From contig CM040129.1 of NCBI GenBank assembly GCA_022559845.1, positions 1,240,001-1,304,000 of the forward strand: DNA of 64,000 nucleotides, in the 5' to 3' direction. Every line of letters begins with the position of its first letter. Position 1 is the stretch's first letter. The notes beneath the pieces are model-generated. The model was not told where the DNA came from and made no database searches. It was given only the letters and a program-made list of their open reading frames with translations. A program made the position numbers and the translations under genes. This DNA comes from Amorphophallus konjac (lineage: Eukaryota; Streptophyta; Magnoliopsida; Alismatales; Araceae). Shown in pieces: positions 36,850 through 60,630 of this stretch.

Positions 36850-39800
36850 GGGTCCGACTCCGCCGATCTTCTTCTTATTATTATATTAATACGGAGGAGG
36901 AAGGGGGGAAAGGGAGAGAGAAGGGGGAATCGGGTCTCGGGGGGAGGGGGGGGGTGGGCATCTTCCTCTTCATCTTCCGTCGGCGATCGATCTGTGGGTG
37001 CGAGGTCGGACTCGGGAACCGCCGGAGCTTCCACAGGTGTGCATGGATTCCGATCGTCGTGTTAAAATTTCCTCCTTTTCTTTCTTCATGGGCTCTGTCG
37101 GGTTTTTTTTTTTTTGGGTTCTTCCTGCTTAATTCCGATCTTCCCTGCCACTGGCGCGAGAGGAGGAGTGAGAAAAGATGGGTTCTTGGAGAAGGAAAAG
37201 ACAAGGGGGCGAGAGGGGCATCGCTCAAAACTGAGTCTTTTTTTACCGGGGGTTGCAAGGAACGGCTTTCTCCCCCGTCTCCTGGGTGGGGCAAAAATTG
37301 CTCTTTTCTCTAACTAACCGTTCATAATTTTTGTTGTCGTTGCTGCTGCTTCTGTTGCTTCGTTGTGTTTCGTTGTTTAAAGTTTGCTCTTTTTGTTGTA
37401 TACCCTAGTGCCACGATTTGTTTAGAAGGTGTAGAGCCTAATCTGAAGATCTAAAAGTGCAGATTGACGGAAAGAACCGAGTGAAAATCATAAACTTTTG
37501 TTTTGTTTACCGCCATTGTCATTCTTTGTGGTATTCATTGCCTTCAGACGCTCTATGTTTTTCAGGCGACGAATGATACCAATGTTATGAACGTCCGTGC
37601 ACTCTGTGAGAGGTAGAGAGTGGGACTAAGCGAATGAGAGGGCATGCTGCATGAGGGGCTTTGGGGAACGGGCAGAGTGAGGCCAACAATCGAAATTTCT
37701 GAGATGGAGGGCAGCCCGGGGGGTGGGGGAGGAATACGATGAGGGTTCCTCGCATTCATACACATAACATTACCTATCAGAATTGAATCATAAAAGCCCA
37801 TTGGAAACTTGGGAGAAATCTACAGATATGCTTGAGTTTGCAATTTTTTATGAAAATATTGCTTGGGACAATGTTAGGGCTAGGGTGTTGTCTCTATAGG
37901 AAAATAAAAAAAACCTAATGCAGGATTGAACGTAATGAAAATGATAAAGTTACTGTTGCTGTTGTCTGTTGAGCAAAAATGCATTATAGGTAGAATTCCA
38001 ATCTGTATTGCTGCACTTCCATCTCTATCTTATCAAAGTTTACCTGCAAAATTTGCATCTCTGTGAAGCTTTTTGCATCTGCCTCTGCACAATTATGTTA
38101 GTAAATTTTATGTCTTCTTGCAAATTCATACCAAATTATGCTAGTAATTTTTTGTGCAGTCTGCGGGCAGATGTTAGCTTAATTTGGTGGATGTTCTGGA
38201 AATATTTCAAATGGAAGTTTATAGAAACTATGACTGCACTGAAAATTAGTGAATTACTTGATTTCATGTGCCACACAAGTAGAGATTGACTTTCAGAAAA
38301 AAAAAGGTGGAATCTTGTCCGAAGAGTGAGTTTGTGCCTCAACTCTGGTAGTTTTGGTGGGTAACAATGGATTTATTACTTACCATGACAAGAGCAAAAG
38401 TAATATATTGCTCACTATTTTTGCTTTTGTAATGGCATCAAGTTGATAGGAAGTGCAATTACATATGATTCCACAATTTACATCCTGAAAACTTGAGGTC
38501 TGAGTAAATCCATTTTTTTTTATTTCTACTCTAGTTATTTGCTAGTTTATCTAAAATGCTACCCATAGAAAAAAGTGAAGCACTAGAGAAAACCATGTGG
38601 GTTTTAATTTTGGCCTCAATAGACTAGATATTGTTACTCTTGCTGGCGGCAGTCTTGTTGTCATTAATGCTTCATCTCCACGACCATGCCCCAACCCCAG
38701 GTTAGACACAAGCGGTGTTGGTGGTCTCCTCTCCCCTCCTGAAGACTGCTAGTGCTGCATGCCTTAAATAAAAGGACAGTCTACATGTCTGCAGTGTGCA
38801 AAAAATGAAAAAGTAGAAGAACAAAGGAAAATTAATAGTACCCTCACTCCTAGACAATGCGGCATCTTTTCGTTCTTCTCTGTTCAAAAGACAGCCGGGA
38901 TTTTCCTATGTGAAATAGGACACATACACCACTACCTATATCTTATATAAATGAAGACTTATGACTACATTATAGCCAATTAAAAATAGCATTGCGTGGT
39001 GACTCTTGCCAACTCTCTATTTGTCTTCTTGTTCCTTGGACTGCCATTTTCTGATCAATCCTTGCCCTTCTTAACAGCCTCTTGTACGTGCATATAGAAG
39101 GCCTAAAACTCAGATTATGTTCTGTTCAGTCCAATATCTAACTCTGCTGCAATGTTCTCTATTTGTACCTTTTAGAAGACCAGACCTCCCAATATATGCG
39201 CCCTCCTAGTGCCTTTCAAGACCATGGACAGATGAATATCAAGCACCTCAATGACCTTTTTTTCTCCCGTAGGGACCAAACATTCTCACCAAGTCCTTGC
39301 ACATATCCCCACTCTGTGTTTGTAAGGTTTATCTTCAACTAGTAATCTCTATTTGTAATATGCTAAGCTATTCTTTGCTCCTAACATTGGATCTAACCCT
39401 GTGCTAAGCAACCTCCTGTCTCCTTTGGTGGCCTTTCTGACATTTGAACACCTACCCCCCTCGCTTATTTTGGTAATTGGCATGATAGGGATCTCAGATT
39501 TATTTGTGCATTATTCTAAGGGAACCCCACGGAATGTATGTGTATGTGATGCTGATGATGAATGAACAGTTCTGGTCTAGAAGGCTTGTCAAACTTCAGA
39601 ATTTGCCCTCTTCTCTCTTTCTCCAATCAGGTTATGGCTTACAGTGTGTCATGATCTTGGAACCTTGCTGTTTGAGGTGGACTCTCGGACCAACTACCGA
39701 ATTGGATTCTAGGATGTCAATGTCTGTTTAGTTACTGCAATTAAGGGTCTGATAGGGAATACTGGGAAAAGCCTTGGGAAGCTGGAAGAAAAAGTTTGAT

Positions 39801-41923
39801 CAAATCAACTCAGCTTTGACTCATACAGTTCCGTTCACAGAACTCCCGTTTCCTAAACATCAAAAATCAAACCCATTTTGAAAACTTTTCCTATATGGCT
39901 TGTCGCACCCTTCGACCATTAGACATCTGAAATTCTGAAAACGTGAGTCAGATGGTGAGAGACAGCATGAGCTGGTCTTATATGGCAAAACATGCCCTAA
40001 GGTCATGTCTCCATCCCTTCTCATATGGACCCTCCCAGTCTCCACCTTGCTTTAGTCATTATGGATGTAAGTATGGAACACTTGATGGCTTGAAACCTTT
40101 GGCATAATCTGCAAATGAAAGAGAAAGTTAATGAAAATTTCCTCTGAAGCATGACAATGCTTTGCAGCAAGAAGGATGCCTGTGATGATTACAATCAATA
40201 AGAGTTTACAAGCCATCCTTTATAGGCCTTTTTGATGATGGCGTCACATTCTCTCAAGCTACCGTCACTTGCAATGCAATTTTTTCCCCATATGTTGCAT
40301 ATGGATGTATTATCATGTTAATGTTGGATGTACTATTGTACGTAAAACAGATCCTCTGACCATCTCTCTTCTTTTTATCCCTTGTTTTATCCTGTGGACC
40401 GCATTCAGTGTTGGTGAACAGGGCTACCCAGTACAAGAAAAAAAACCAACACCTCCTTTCCCCCTCCCCGAAGAAAAAGCTCTTTTTTGATATGGCCTGC
40501 TTTCCTACCCTTTGCATTACTCTACTCTGTTGTTAGCAATCCCTAGTTACATGGTTTGCCATGAGATCTCCAAGATCTCTCTCTCCAAAGGTCACGAGAA
40601 ATGGAGCCCCAAAGACCGAGATCTTCTCACCCCTTCCTCCTTCCTCTCTCCTTGTCTCTCTTTACCTCGGCCCCCTTGAGCTCTCTCTCCTGAGTCTCTC
40701 TCTCTCTCTCTCTCTCTCTGTCTGTCTGTCTGTCTGTCTGTCTGAGAGAGAGGGAGACAGAGGCGGGAGCAGAGATACATGTACCATTTTTGATGATTTT
40801 TGATGTATTCTTCAGTTTATGATTCATGTACCATTTTATGTATCTATTTTTGGTGTAACTTTTGATGTATATTGACATTGGTGCATGTGGATGGATTTGT
40901 GATTGTCATCATTGCTCTTTATTTTGTAAAATTTATTTGTCAATTAGAAAATATATTTGTGAAATTGAGTGGTTAGTAGAAAAAAATAGCATTTTCTTTG
41001 AAATAGACTTTATATATGAAAAAAAATCCAAAATCACCGAACCCGATCTCCCGAGATTTTTCCAAGATCTCCTCTTCCACCTTTTTGAGACGGAACCAAA
41101 ATTCGAGATGGAAAACCTTACCTAGTTATCCTTTTGTATGTGCTATAGGGATAATGTAATTTTTCTTGTTTATAATTTTGTTTCTTCATTGCGACATCAC
41201 ACCTGCATTAATTGTGATATGTAGCACTCATCTGTTGCTATCCCTCTGTAGTTGCATCACTGATAGGTGTGTGTGATATATATATATATATATATAGTCG
41301 AATCATTATATATATATAAGTTAGTTGAATCATTTTTAGTAACATGTATGCTGGTAGCCAAGCTTTAGTTTGCTAATGAGGGTAGATGGTGCATTTATGA
41401 AAGCAATGAACGTTAAATATGAACGTTCTGCCAAACTTTCTAGCTTGTTTGCATAATTTTACTGGATTTTTCGTTCTTTAGCAGTCGTCCTTTCTCTGTG
41501 AGATCTGGATAGAATATGGTGGAAGAAAAGGCAATTTAATCTCAGAACTTTTCTTCCTACATTCTTAGGTGGTGCTTTTGTTCGGGGGCTAACTTCTGAA
41601 GATCCTCTGTAACCTAGACATTTCAAATGAATTTATTTCAGTAGCACTGAATTGACTTTATTCTTTTAAATGTTGTGTAATATGGATATTTTGTGAATTT
41701 CACAGTGCTTCTGGCATTGTTGTTCATTGAGTTATATAACATTTATTTTGTGATCTTGCAGATTTCACATGTTTTTACTGTATTGAATCATTTGGAGCTG
41801 AGACACTGCCTATAACAAAGTGGCTTTTGGTGTTGAGGGCAGAAACATATCAACTGGACAATTGGCTTCTGCTGTATCTCTGGTACCTGGACATACCTAA
41901 ATCTACAAAATATATTGCTTCTA
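36850..41923 (+). promoter_or_regulatory. Probable promoter, 5'-UTR exon and 4.7 kb 5'-UTR intron of the RING gene
   Basis: A GC-rich, CT-containing leader at about 36900-37035 ends in TTCCACAG|GTGTGC, a plausible donor. The next plausible acceptor before the coding exon is GATCTTGCAG at 41751-41760, leaving about 160 bases of UTR before the ATG at 41924. A long intron in the 5' UTR is inferred from these two sites only. Within it are (CT)n at about 40697-40719 with (TCTG)n directly after it to about 40743, and a short (AT)n at about 41278-41297. No coding potential is seen in this stretch. Confidence 0.45.
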
Positions 41924-53196
<11,273 letters not shown>

Positions 53197-53211
<15 letters not shown>

Positions 53212-55130
53212 AAAGCACAGGACCTTTGTTTTGGACCTTTCACTTCTTCTTCACACAATTAAGATTTGAAGGGTGAGGTCTTAAATGAGCCCCCCCCCCC
53301 ACCCCCACCCACCCACCCACACCCACTCCTTTCAGCAAGCAAACTAGGAACAATACTCATTCATCTATTTTCCCCATTTTTTGGGGGGACCCTTTTTCTT
53401 TTCTTTTTTTCTTTGGGTGGGGGAGGGGGTTGAGAGCAGCACACTCCTTTTCCCAGTGCCAAAAAACCTGCCGTGCATGTTAAACTAAATCCCTCCCCCA
53501 TGTGTGGACGGACGCCTATTAAGTGATGAAAATGGTGTGTTATGTGAGAGGAAAGAGCCCTAAAGGTGGGCGTGTTTGCAGCAGTCAGTCAGTCAATCGC
53601 AAGAGTTTTTTATTTTTGTGTGTATATATATATATATGTGTGTGTGGGTGTGTGTGGGGGGGGGGGGGGTTCCTCAAATCTGAGATGACGCGAACTATCT
53701 AGAGTTTTACAAATTAGTATGGTAGAGGGTGAATTATCGCATGTGTCAGATCTTATCATCTATAGATGAGTCGTAGTACGAGTGATTTGTGATACATTAT
53801 CAGCACGTTAGACTTAAGGAACGACATAATTTTTCCATAAGCTGTGGTTCGCCTGGTTTTATATATATTCTATCACTGGTCATCCATCACTTTGTCATTC
53901 TTATGTTTGATCTTCTCTTTCTTCATTTGTGTGCTTCGAAAGTAGTGAGAAAGAAAAATAAAATTCAACAAACCCCCCCCCCACCCAAAAAGAGAGAGAA
54001 GATTTTCGTTTAAAGGGACTGAGACTCCCCCAAATCAGTAGGCACCACTAGCTTCTCTTTCGGGGATCATTCTTGCTTCGCATCTGGTCATCACCGGTTA
54101 GAATTCCTTTCTCTAATCATTATCTTCACGCTGTCATTCTTTGTGGCTTTCTTCTAATCCTTTGTTTCAGGGAAAGTCATAGCATCTCGGAAGGTAGGAG
54201 GGTTATCCGCAATATGATAGGTGATGAAATCATTTTCTAGATTCTTGACGACTCTGTCTCTTACTCTTAAGGTTCTCGCATCTCCTCCTGATCACTCAAA
54301 TCAAGTTGAGGATAGGATGTATGACATTTGTCATCGTTTTCACATAATTTGGAATGAAACTTGATGTGTAAGGCACATCTTTTGAAGAATCATCTTGAGG
54401 TACACCAATTTTCGTGGGAAACACATTATCTAAGAATGTAGCATCATGTAATTCAACTATGCTGTTAACATTTATGTTAAAAATCTCAGACTTGATCGGT
54501 AGGCATCACCAGCATCTCTCTCAAGGACCATTCTTGCTTCTCATCTGATCGTCGACTAGAACTCACTTCTCTAATAATTACCTTCACGTTGTCACTCTTT
54601 ATGACTTCCTTCTAATGCTCTGCTTTAGGAGAAGCTGTAGCATCTAAGAAGTAAGAGGGTTGCCCTCAATATGGTAAGTGATGAAATCATTTCTTAGATC
54701 TTTGGCAACTCTACGTCTCTTACTCTTTGTAGGTTCTACTATCTCATGATCACTCAAATCAAGTTGATGACAGGATGTATTAGCTCTCACATTTGTCATC
54801 GTTTTCACATAATTTGGTACGGAATCTGATGTGTAAGGCACATCTTTTGAAGAATCACTTTGAGGTACACTAATTTTTGTGAGAGACACATTCTCTAAGA
54901 ATGTAGCATCACGGAATTCAACTATGATGTTAACATCTATGTCAAAAATCTTAGACTTGATCATTAGGAATCTATACATAGTTATTATCAGCAAAGCCAA
55001 GGAAGATCGCGTCAATAGTTTCAGGACCAAATATCACATTACTCGAATATCGGGAGAACCTGATACCACTTGGACCGTGAGACGCCACCCAAGAGCTATG
55101 AATCACGCTAAAGAAGCTACACTATCATAG
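53197..55130. repeat. Duplicated block, copy A (end of RING gene, 3' UTR, copia pieces)
   Basis: From GCATTGGCTACTTGAAAAGC (53197) this segment is repeated from 55965 onward, 2768 bp downstream, including the C-tract, the TTTTGGGG stretch and the GTTTGATCTTCTCTTTCTTC block. It begins inside the last codons (ALAT-stop) of the RING gene. From about 54040 it contains minus-strand Ty1/copia pol sequence. Copy A also holds an extra tandem copy of about 460 bp (54040-54500 and 54500-54960). Confidence 0.8.
54040..55030 (-). pseudogene. Ty1/copia pol fragments (integrase-RT linker), two tandem copies
   Basis: On the minus strand the frame reads MIKSKIFDIDVNIIVEFRDA, TFLENVSLTKISVPQSDSSK, RRRVAKDLRNDFITYHIEGN, the linker between integrase and reverse transcriptase typical of copia elements. 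A second, more decayed copy follows at 54040-54500. Catalytic domains are absent here. Confidence 0.7.
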
Positions 55131-55964
55131 TTTGGTTATATTATCACAATAGTGCATAGTAGTACATTAGTCCAGAAGTTTACAAGTCCAAGTCCACATA
55201 ACAATACAAGTACCAAAAGTACATAGTCACTGGGCATAACCCGACTTTGACGACGTTGGTTGCTACAATTGCTCACCAACACCACGCGGTACCTCAAAAG
55301 TCTATCGTGCCTCACCAAAAGAATAAGGGGTGAGTCTCATCTCATCGACTCAATAAGGGTCCCGCAAAGCCCTAACTCACAGCGAGAAAGCACTATAATA
55401 ACAAAGAAATAACCGCAGTAAATATCCACAATGGCATTAAGCAAAAGTTGTAAGATATGAAGCTATGCAAGAATATCAAATGAATAAACAACTAGTTAAC
55501 GCAGCTAACCACAATTATCATATAGCCCGTTTCTAAGCCAATCCACACGTGTAACCACGGAATAACCGTATAAATCATTAGGGAGGAGTCACTATCTCTC
55601 CGGTGACAGGAGAAAGAGTCCACTAGAAGCAAGGTCAGACGCGTTCACTAACGTCTTACATTACGTCTCAGGTGTCTTCCACTCGTCTCAAACGCAGTAA
55701 CTGAGACACCGTAACAAGAACCAAGGAACAAGGACTAATCAGGGCCACGCTCGTCAACGCACGTCCACTGTCCCCGATCACGTGTGCACATACAAACTCA
55801 CTGCTCTAAGTCAGATCCTCTAGTTAGTTTTCCTCCTAATCGGACTCAGACTGCAAAGGTAATGGACACTACGATAACTAACTTAAAAATCGTCACTCTG
55901 AGACTATCTCGCGACCACTCTCAGGTAAGTCGACACCGTGTGTAGTACATAAGGCTACGACTAC
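55131..55964. other. LTR-like spacer between the duplicated blocks
   Basis: Unique in the window. It has the texture of a plant LTR or leader (many CATAG, CACCA and GAGTC words), but no TG...CA ends or target duplication were found. It has no coding potential. Confidence 0.35.
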
Positions 55965-58060
55965 GCATTGGCTACTTGAAAAGCACATGACCCTTGTTTT
56001 GGGCCTTTCACTTCTTCACACAATTAAGATTTGAAGGGTGAGGTCTTAAATGAGCCCCCCCCCCCCACTCCTTTCAGCAAGCAAACTAGGAACAATACTC
56101 ATTCATCTATTTTCCCCATTTTTTGGGAGACCCTTTTTCTTTTATTTTTTCTTTTTTTTGGGGGGGGGGGGGGTGAGAGCATCACTCCTTTTCTTCGTGC
56201 CAAAAAACTTGTCGTGCATGTTAACTAAATCCTCCCCCATGGGTGGACGGACGCCTATTAAGTGATGAAAATGGTGTGTTATGTGAGAGGAAAGAGCCCT
56301 AAAGGTGGGCGAGTTTGCAGCATTCAGTCAGTCAACCCATTGGGGGGGGTTTCCTCAAATCTGAGACGATGTGAACTATCCAAAGTTTTACAAATTGGTC
56401 CGGTACAAGGTGAATCGCGCGTATCAGACCGTATCACCCATAGATCAGTACGACTGATATGCGATACACTATCGGTACGTTAGACTTGAAGGAACGATAA
56501 AGAATTTTCCCATAAGCTGTGGTTCGCCTGATTCTATATATATTCTATCATTGGTGATCCATCACTTTGTCATTCCTGTGTTTGATCTTTTCTTTCTTCC
56601 TTTGTGTGCTTCAAAAGTAGTGAGAAAGAAAAATAAAATTCAACAAACCCTAAAAAAAAGAGAAAATTTTTGTATAAAGGGACTGAGACACCCCCCAAAT
56701 TAGTAGGCAACACTAGCATCTCTCTCGGGGACCATTCTTGCTTCACATCTGGTCATCGCCGGCTAGAACTCCTTTCTCTAATAATTATCTTCACGCTGTC
56801 ACTCTCTATGGCTTCTTTCTATTGCTCTACTTCAGGATAAGTCATGGCATCTCGGAAGGTCAGAGGGTTGCTCTCAATATGGTAAGTGATGAAATCACTT
56901 CTTAAATCTTTGATGACTCTATGTCTCTTACTTCTCTTAGGTTCTAATATCTCCTCCTGATCACTGAAATCAAGTTGAGGATAGGATGTATTAGCTCTCA
57001 CATTTGTCATCGTTTTCACATAATTTGGAACGGAATCTGAAGTGTAAGGTACATCTTTTAAAGAATCACTTTGAGGTACATTAATTTTTGTGAGAATCAC
57101 ATTCTCTAAGAATGTAAAAAAAAACATCACATAATTCATGATGTTAACATCTATGCCAACAATCTTAGACTTGATCATTAGGAATCTATATACATAGTTA
57201 TTATCAGCAGAGCCAAGGAAGCTCGCGTCAATAGTTTCAGGGCCTAGCTTCTTCCTCTTGTGTTTAGGGACAAGTATTTTTGCAAGACACTCTCACGCTT
57301 CGAGGTATTTCAAGGTAGTCTTTTTGTTTCTCCAAAATTCACCTGGGCTGTTATCTTTGTGTTTCAAAGGGTCTCTGTTCAAAATATGACATGTCGTATT
57401 CAAAGCTTCCCCCCATAAGAAGTTAGGTAATCCAAAACTCTGTAGGAGAGAGTTGACCATGTTTATGAATACTTTATTTTTTCATTCTGCAATCCCATTA
57501 GATTGTGGAGAATATGAAACAATAACTTCATGAACGGTGCCATGTGATTGATAGTATTCAACAAATAAGTTAGATATATATTCTCCTCCTCTATCAGATC
57601 TCAATCTTTTAAAAACTTTACCTATCTATGTTTATGCTTTCTTAAAGATAGTAAATTTGTTTAATGCCTCATCTTTAGACTTAAGCAAATACACTTGACA
57701 ATATCTATTGGCAATCACCTATAAAGATAATAAAATACTTTCAATGATCCCTAGTTAGCATACCATTAAACTCAAATATTAGAGTGCACAAGATCTAATA
57801 TTTTAGAATTTCTAACCATAGAGTGGAAAGGTTTTCTCGACTATTTAGGTTGTACACAAATATCACATTACCCGGATATCGAGAGAACCTGATATCACTT
57901 AGACCGTGAGATGCCACCCAAGAGTTATGAAGCTTCGAAGGGTTGATGGATGGGTGTGAGTTTGTATAAGAATCTAAAATTATAAAAGATAATTTAATTT
58001 AACTAAAGAACTATGCTAAAGAAGCTACAATATATCTTAATTATTTAAAATCGACTACAT
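55965..58060. repeat. Duplicated block, copy B
   Basis: It matches copy A from GCATTGGCTACTTGAAAAGC through the copia piece. It then carries extra copia sequence (57200-57840) before both copies rejoin at ATATCACATTACYCGGATATCG (about 55027 and 57857). Copy B has one copy of the 460-bp segment where A has two. Confidence 0.75.
56800..57840 (-). pseudogene. Decayed Ty1/copia pol (integrase core to RT linker)
   Basis: Reading down the minus strand, integrase pieces (about 57600-57410) give LRSDRGGEYISNLFVEYYQS, SPQSNGIAE and LLQSFGLPNFLWGEALNTT. Next, at about 57290-57190, comes CLAKILVPKHKRKKLGPETI with ASFLGSADNNYVYRFLMIKS, then the RT-linker with RHRVIKDLRSDFITYHIESN. This is the usual copia order. 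Frameshifts and stops break it, and no RT active site lies within the window. Confidence 0.75.
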
Positions 58061-58908
58061 AAACTCTGTTCTGTCAAATATTTCTATCAAATATTATATT
58101 CATATTTCAACTTAAAAAAATTAATTTCCTTCCTAATAACATTATACCATCTCACTTCAAACATTTATAATATCTACTAAAATTTGATTACATCTTTTAA
58201 TCGACGTTAAGTTAAGATGACAAAATATACGATTAAATCACACTTGAGCCTATTTTTTTAAATTTATCTGTGAATATTAAAAATTAAAAAAAAATAAATC
58301 ATATGATTTCCAAATAGCAGCTCAAATTCTAATTTTGCCGCATGTGCGACAACGAAACTCCCTTCATACTCACTATTATTAGGAGGGTTGACCGGCGGTG
58401 GGAAAAAGGAGCCCGTCTCCCACTGTCAGAATGCTGCACGCAACATGGCTTTTTCGCCGACCGTACAACCCATGTGATGTTCTTGAAACCTTTTTTTTCT
58501 TTTTTAATGGTGTGTTCTTGAACTCATCGACCGCCCCATTTGGAAGAAAGAAGAGAAATGATTGAAAAACCCAACAAAAAAAAAAGGAGGAAAACAGTGC
58601 GCAATGCAATCCCCAAGAACACAAGTATGTGGTGTCTTAGAGAGAGGCATGCATAGGAATCAGTAAGCAGAGAACAGCAACACACAGGTTCTGCAAGCCT
58701 CTCTGCCCTGTTATCATCATCTCAGCTCTGCTGATCCCCATCATTGCAGCATGTTACCAGCTAGAATCACCACCACTCCAGAAGCACAGGTGAGCAGACA
58801 GAGAGAGAGAGAGAGAGAGGGGGGGGTGAAGGTGCTGGTGATCTCCTCCATGGCTCTTTGCTGGAGGAAATGGGTTGCGAGTTAGCGGTGTCACATTAAA
58901 GGGGGTCG
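58061..58908. other. Intergenic DNA and 3' flank of the membrane-protein gene
   Basis: AT-rich to about 58380, then mixed. A (GA)n tract with a G-run at about 58798-58827 probably lies in the 3' UTR of the minus-strand gene. An 81-codon minus frame at 58379-58624 has no domain support. Confidence 0.45.
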
Positions 58909-59787
58909 TCACCACGAGGGAGAAGTGCCAGGGGAGTTGGAGGAGGAAGAGGAGTAAGGCCTGTTGGTGTCGGTGACGCTCATGGAGGTGGCGATGGACC
59001 GCCGCCCGTCCGCCAAGCACGCCGCAGGTGTGCCCAGCGGGAGCGCCGGCGGCAACTTCTTCATCGGTTTCAGGGCTGGCGAGCTCTCGCAGCGCTCCAA
59101 CTCCCCCTCGTCCTCCTCGTTGTCGTCGCCGCCGCCGTCGTCCACCTCCAGGCGCGAAGGCGATGTGTCGGGCGTCTCGAACGGGGTACAGCCATCGTCT
59201 CCGGCGGCCGTGCTGCTGCAGGCGCCCTCGTAGATGGGATTGGAGATGCAAACGAAGTGTTCTTCCGGTGTGTAGCTGCCGCCGCTGTCGCAGGCAGAGC
59301 CCCTTCTGGTGGCAGAACGAGGAGAGGGGATGACGCCGATGAAGTGGAGAGGCATCTCCTTGCTCCCCGGCCCTTCGCCTTGCTTCGTTGAGGCCGCCGG
59401 ATGGGGGACGGTGGTGAAGAAGAAGCCGGCGGGCGTCTGGAGGACGCCGTGGGCGTAGTAGGCGGCGGCGGCGGTCGTCGGAGAAACTGCAGGCTTCCGA
59501 AGGGGAGAAAAACCGACGCTTCCCCCTTCCTGCCCATCACTTGGTGACGTGGATACCTCATCATCTCCCTGCAACTTCTTCTGCGGCTTTGTGCAGGGCA
59601 ACACACCTCCACCGCAGGAGGCAGCCGTGGTCGGGAGGGGTGTCTGGAGCCGCCGCCGCCATCGCCTCCTCCAGAGGAAGGAGCAGCAAAGCTCTACGTA
59701 GAGCATGAGGAGGAGGAGGAAGACCAAGGACAGGCACACAGCAACCACCATTGCCGAACCCATGGCCAGCTTCGAGATGCCCTGCAT
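58909..59787 (-). CDS. Single-exon membrane-anchored protein of unknown function, 292 aa
   Basis: The frame opens with a short head (MQGISKLAMGS) and a hydrophobic segment at residues 11-36 (VVAVCLSLVFLLLLMLYVEL) directly followed by RRRWRRR. By the positive-inside rule the long C-terminal part should be cytosolic. The rest is Ser/Pro/Thr-rich and looks disordered, with short motifs that read as conserved (EEHFVCISNPIYE, CTPFETPDTSPSRLE), an acidic DDNEEDEGE patch and a Ser-rich tail. No enzymatic domain is visible. Overlapping frames on both strands (to 59951) are shadows of this GC-rich exon. A (GA)n tract at about 59812-59828 lies in the presumed 5' UTR. I recognise the general type (plant single-pass proteins of unknown role) but not a family name. 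Confidence 0.7.
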   Translation of the reverse strand: MQGISKLAMGSAMVVAVCLSLVFLLLLMLYVELCCSFLWRRRWRRRLQTPLPTTAASCGGGVLPCTKPQKKLQGDDEVSTSPSDGQEGGSVGFSPLRKPAVSPTTAAAAYYAHGVLQTPAGFFFTTVPHPAASTKQGEGPGSKEMPLHFIGVIPSPRSATRRGSACDSGGSYTPEEHFVCISNPIYEGACSSTAAGDDGCTPFETPDTSPSRLEVDDGGGDDNEEDEGELERCESSPALKPMKKLPPALPLGTPAACLADGRRSIATSMSVTDTNRPYSSSSSNSPGTSPSW

Positions 59788-60630
59788 CCCCCAGCTGCCC
59801 GATAGTGAGAAAGAGAGAGAGAGAGAGATGGGTTTTGGCGGGAGATGGCCTCCCTCCCACAGAGGGAGAAAAATCTATCATAGGATTCTGCAGTGGGGAG
59901 AGGAACAGAAGCTAGCTCTTCGCTACTCTCGCCACCACCAACACCATGCACGCCTGTCGATACGACCTGCTTCCCTTGGGCTCATCTCTCCTTTTTCTCT
60001 CCTCGTGTGTCCAGAAAAAGAGGACTCCTTCCAGTTCGTTTCTTTCTTTTTAATTTAACTGGTGGGCGAGCAGCTCCACTCTTTGCTCGCTCACAGTGCA
60101 CGCTTCCCTGCCTGCCCCTGTGGCTGCTTTCCGATCCCCCCCTCCTTTGTTTTTTTCCCCCCATCTTACTGCCCTTGAACAAGCAAACGTTAATCTCTTC
60201 CGAAAACCAAAGAACCGGTGATCACATAAGGAAGGTCCATTTTGTGTTTTGCAACCTTCTGCATATATGTACACGGCGGTTCACACATACGTAACTAGCT
60301 ATAATGTATCTATACGCATGCATGCATATACGTATGTTGGTATAGGCAAGCATTCCTTCCTCTTCCAAGCAACACAACACAACCTGCAAAACATTGAACC
60401 AATCATTCCAACGCCTGTGGTCAAAATAGCAAGACTGCAGCATATATATATACATACACGCATGATGATATCAGGCCCCTTGAAAACAGTGAAAACAAGG
60501 AGAAACAGAAAGAAGATATCTTGGCTTGCAACAGCTAGCGGATCACCTCAACTAGTCTATTGCTTTGCATGCAGGTGTGTAGATGAAACTTCACATATCC
60601 TACGGGTGATGTTGGCCGCCTCCTCACTTG
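59788..60630. other. Intergenic region between two minus-strand genes
   Basis: The first 250 bases upstream of 59787 should hold the promoter and 5' UTR of the membrane-protein gene. The part below 60631 is the 3' flank of the IST1-like gene. ORFs here overlap in several frames without domains. Confidence 0.45.

Noticed and set aside
58754..59951. Several GC-rich ORFs of 80-180 aa on both strands
   Set aside because: Shadows of the 292-aa minus-strand exon.
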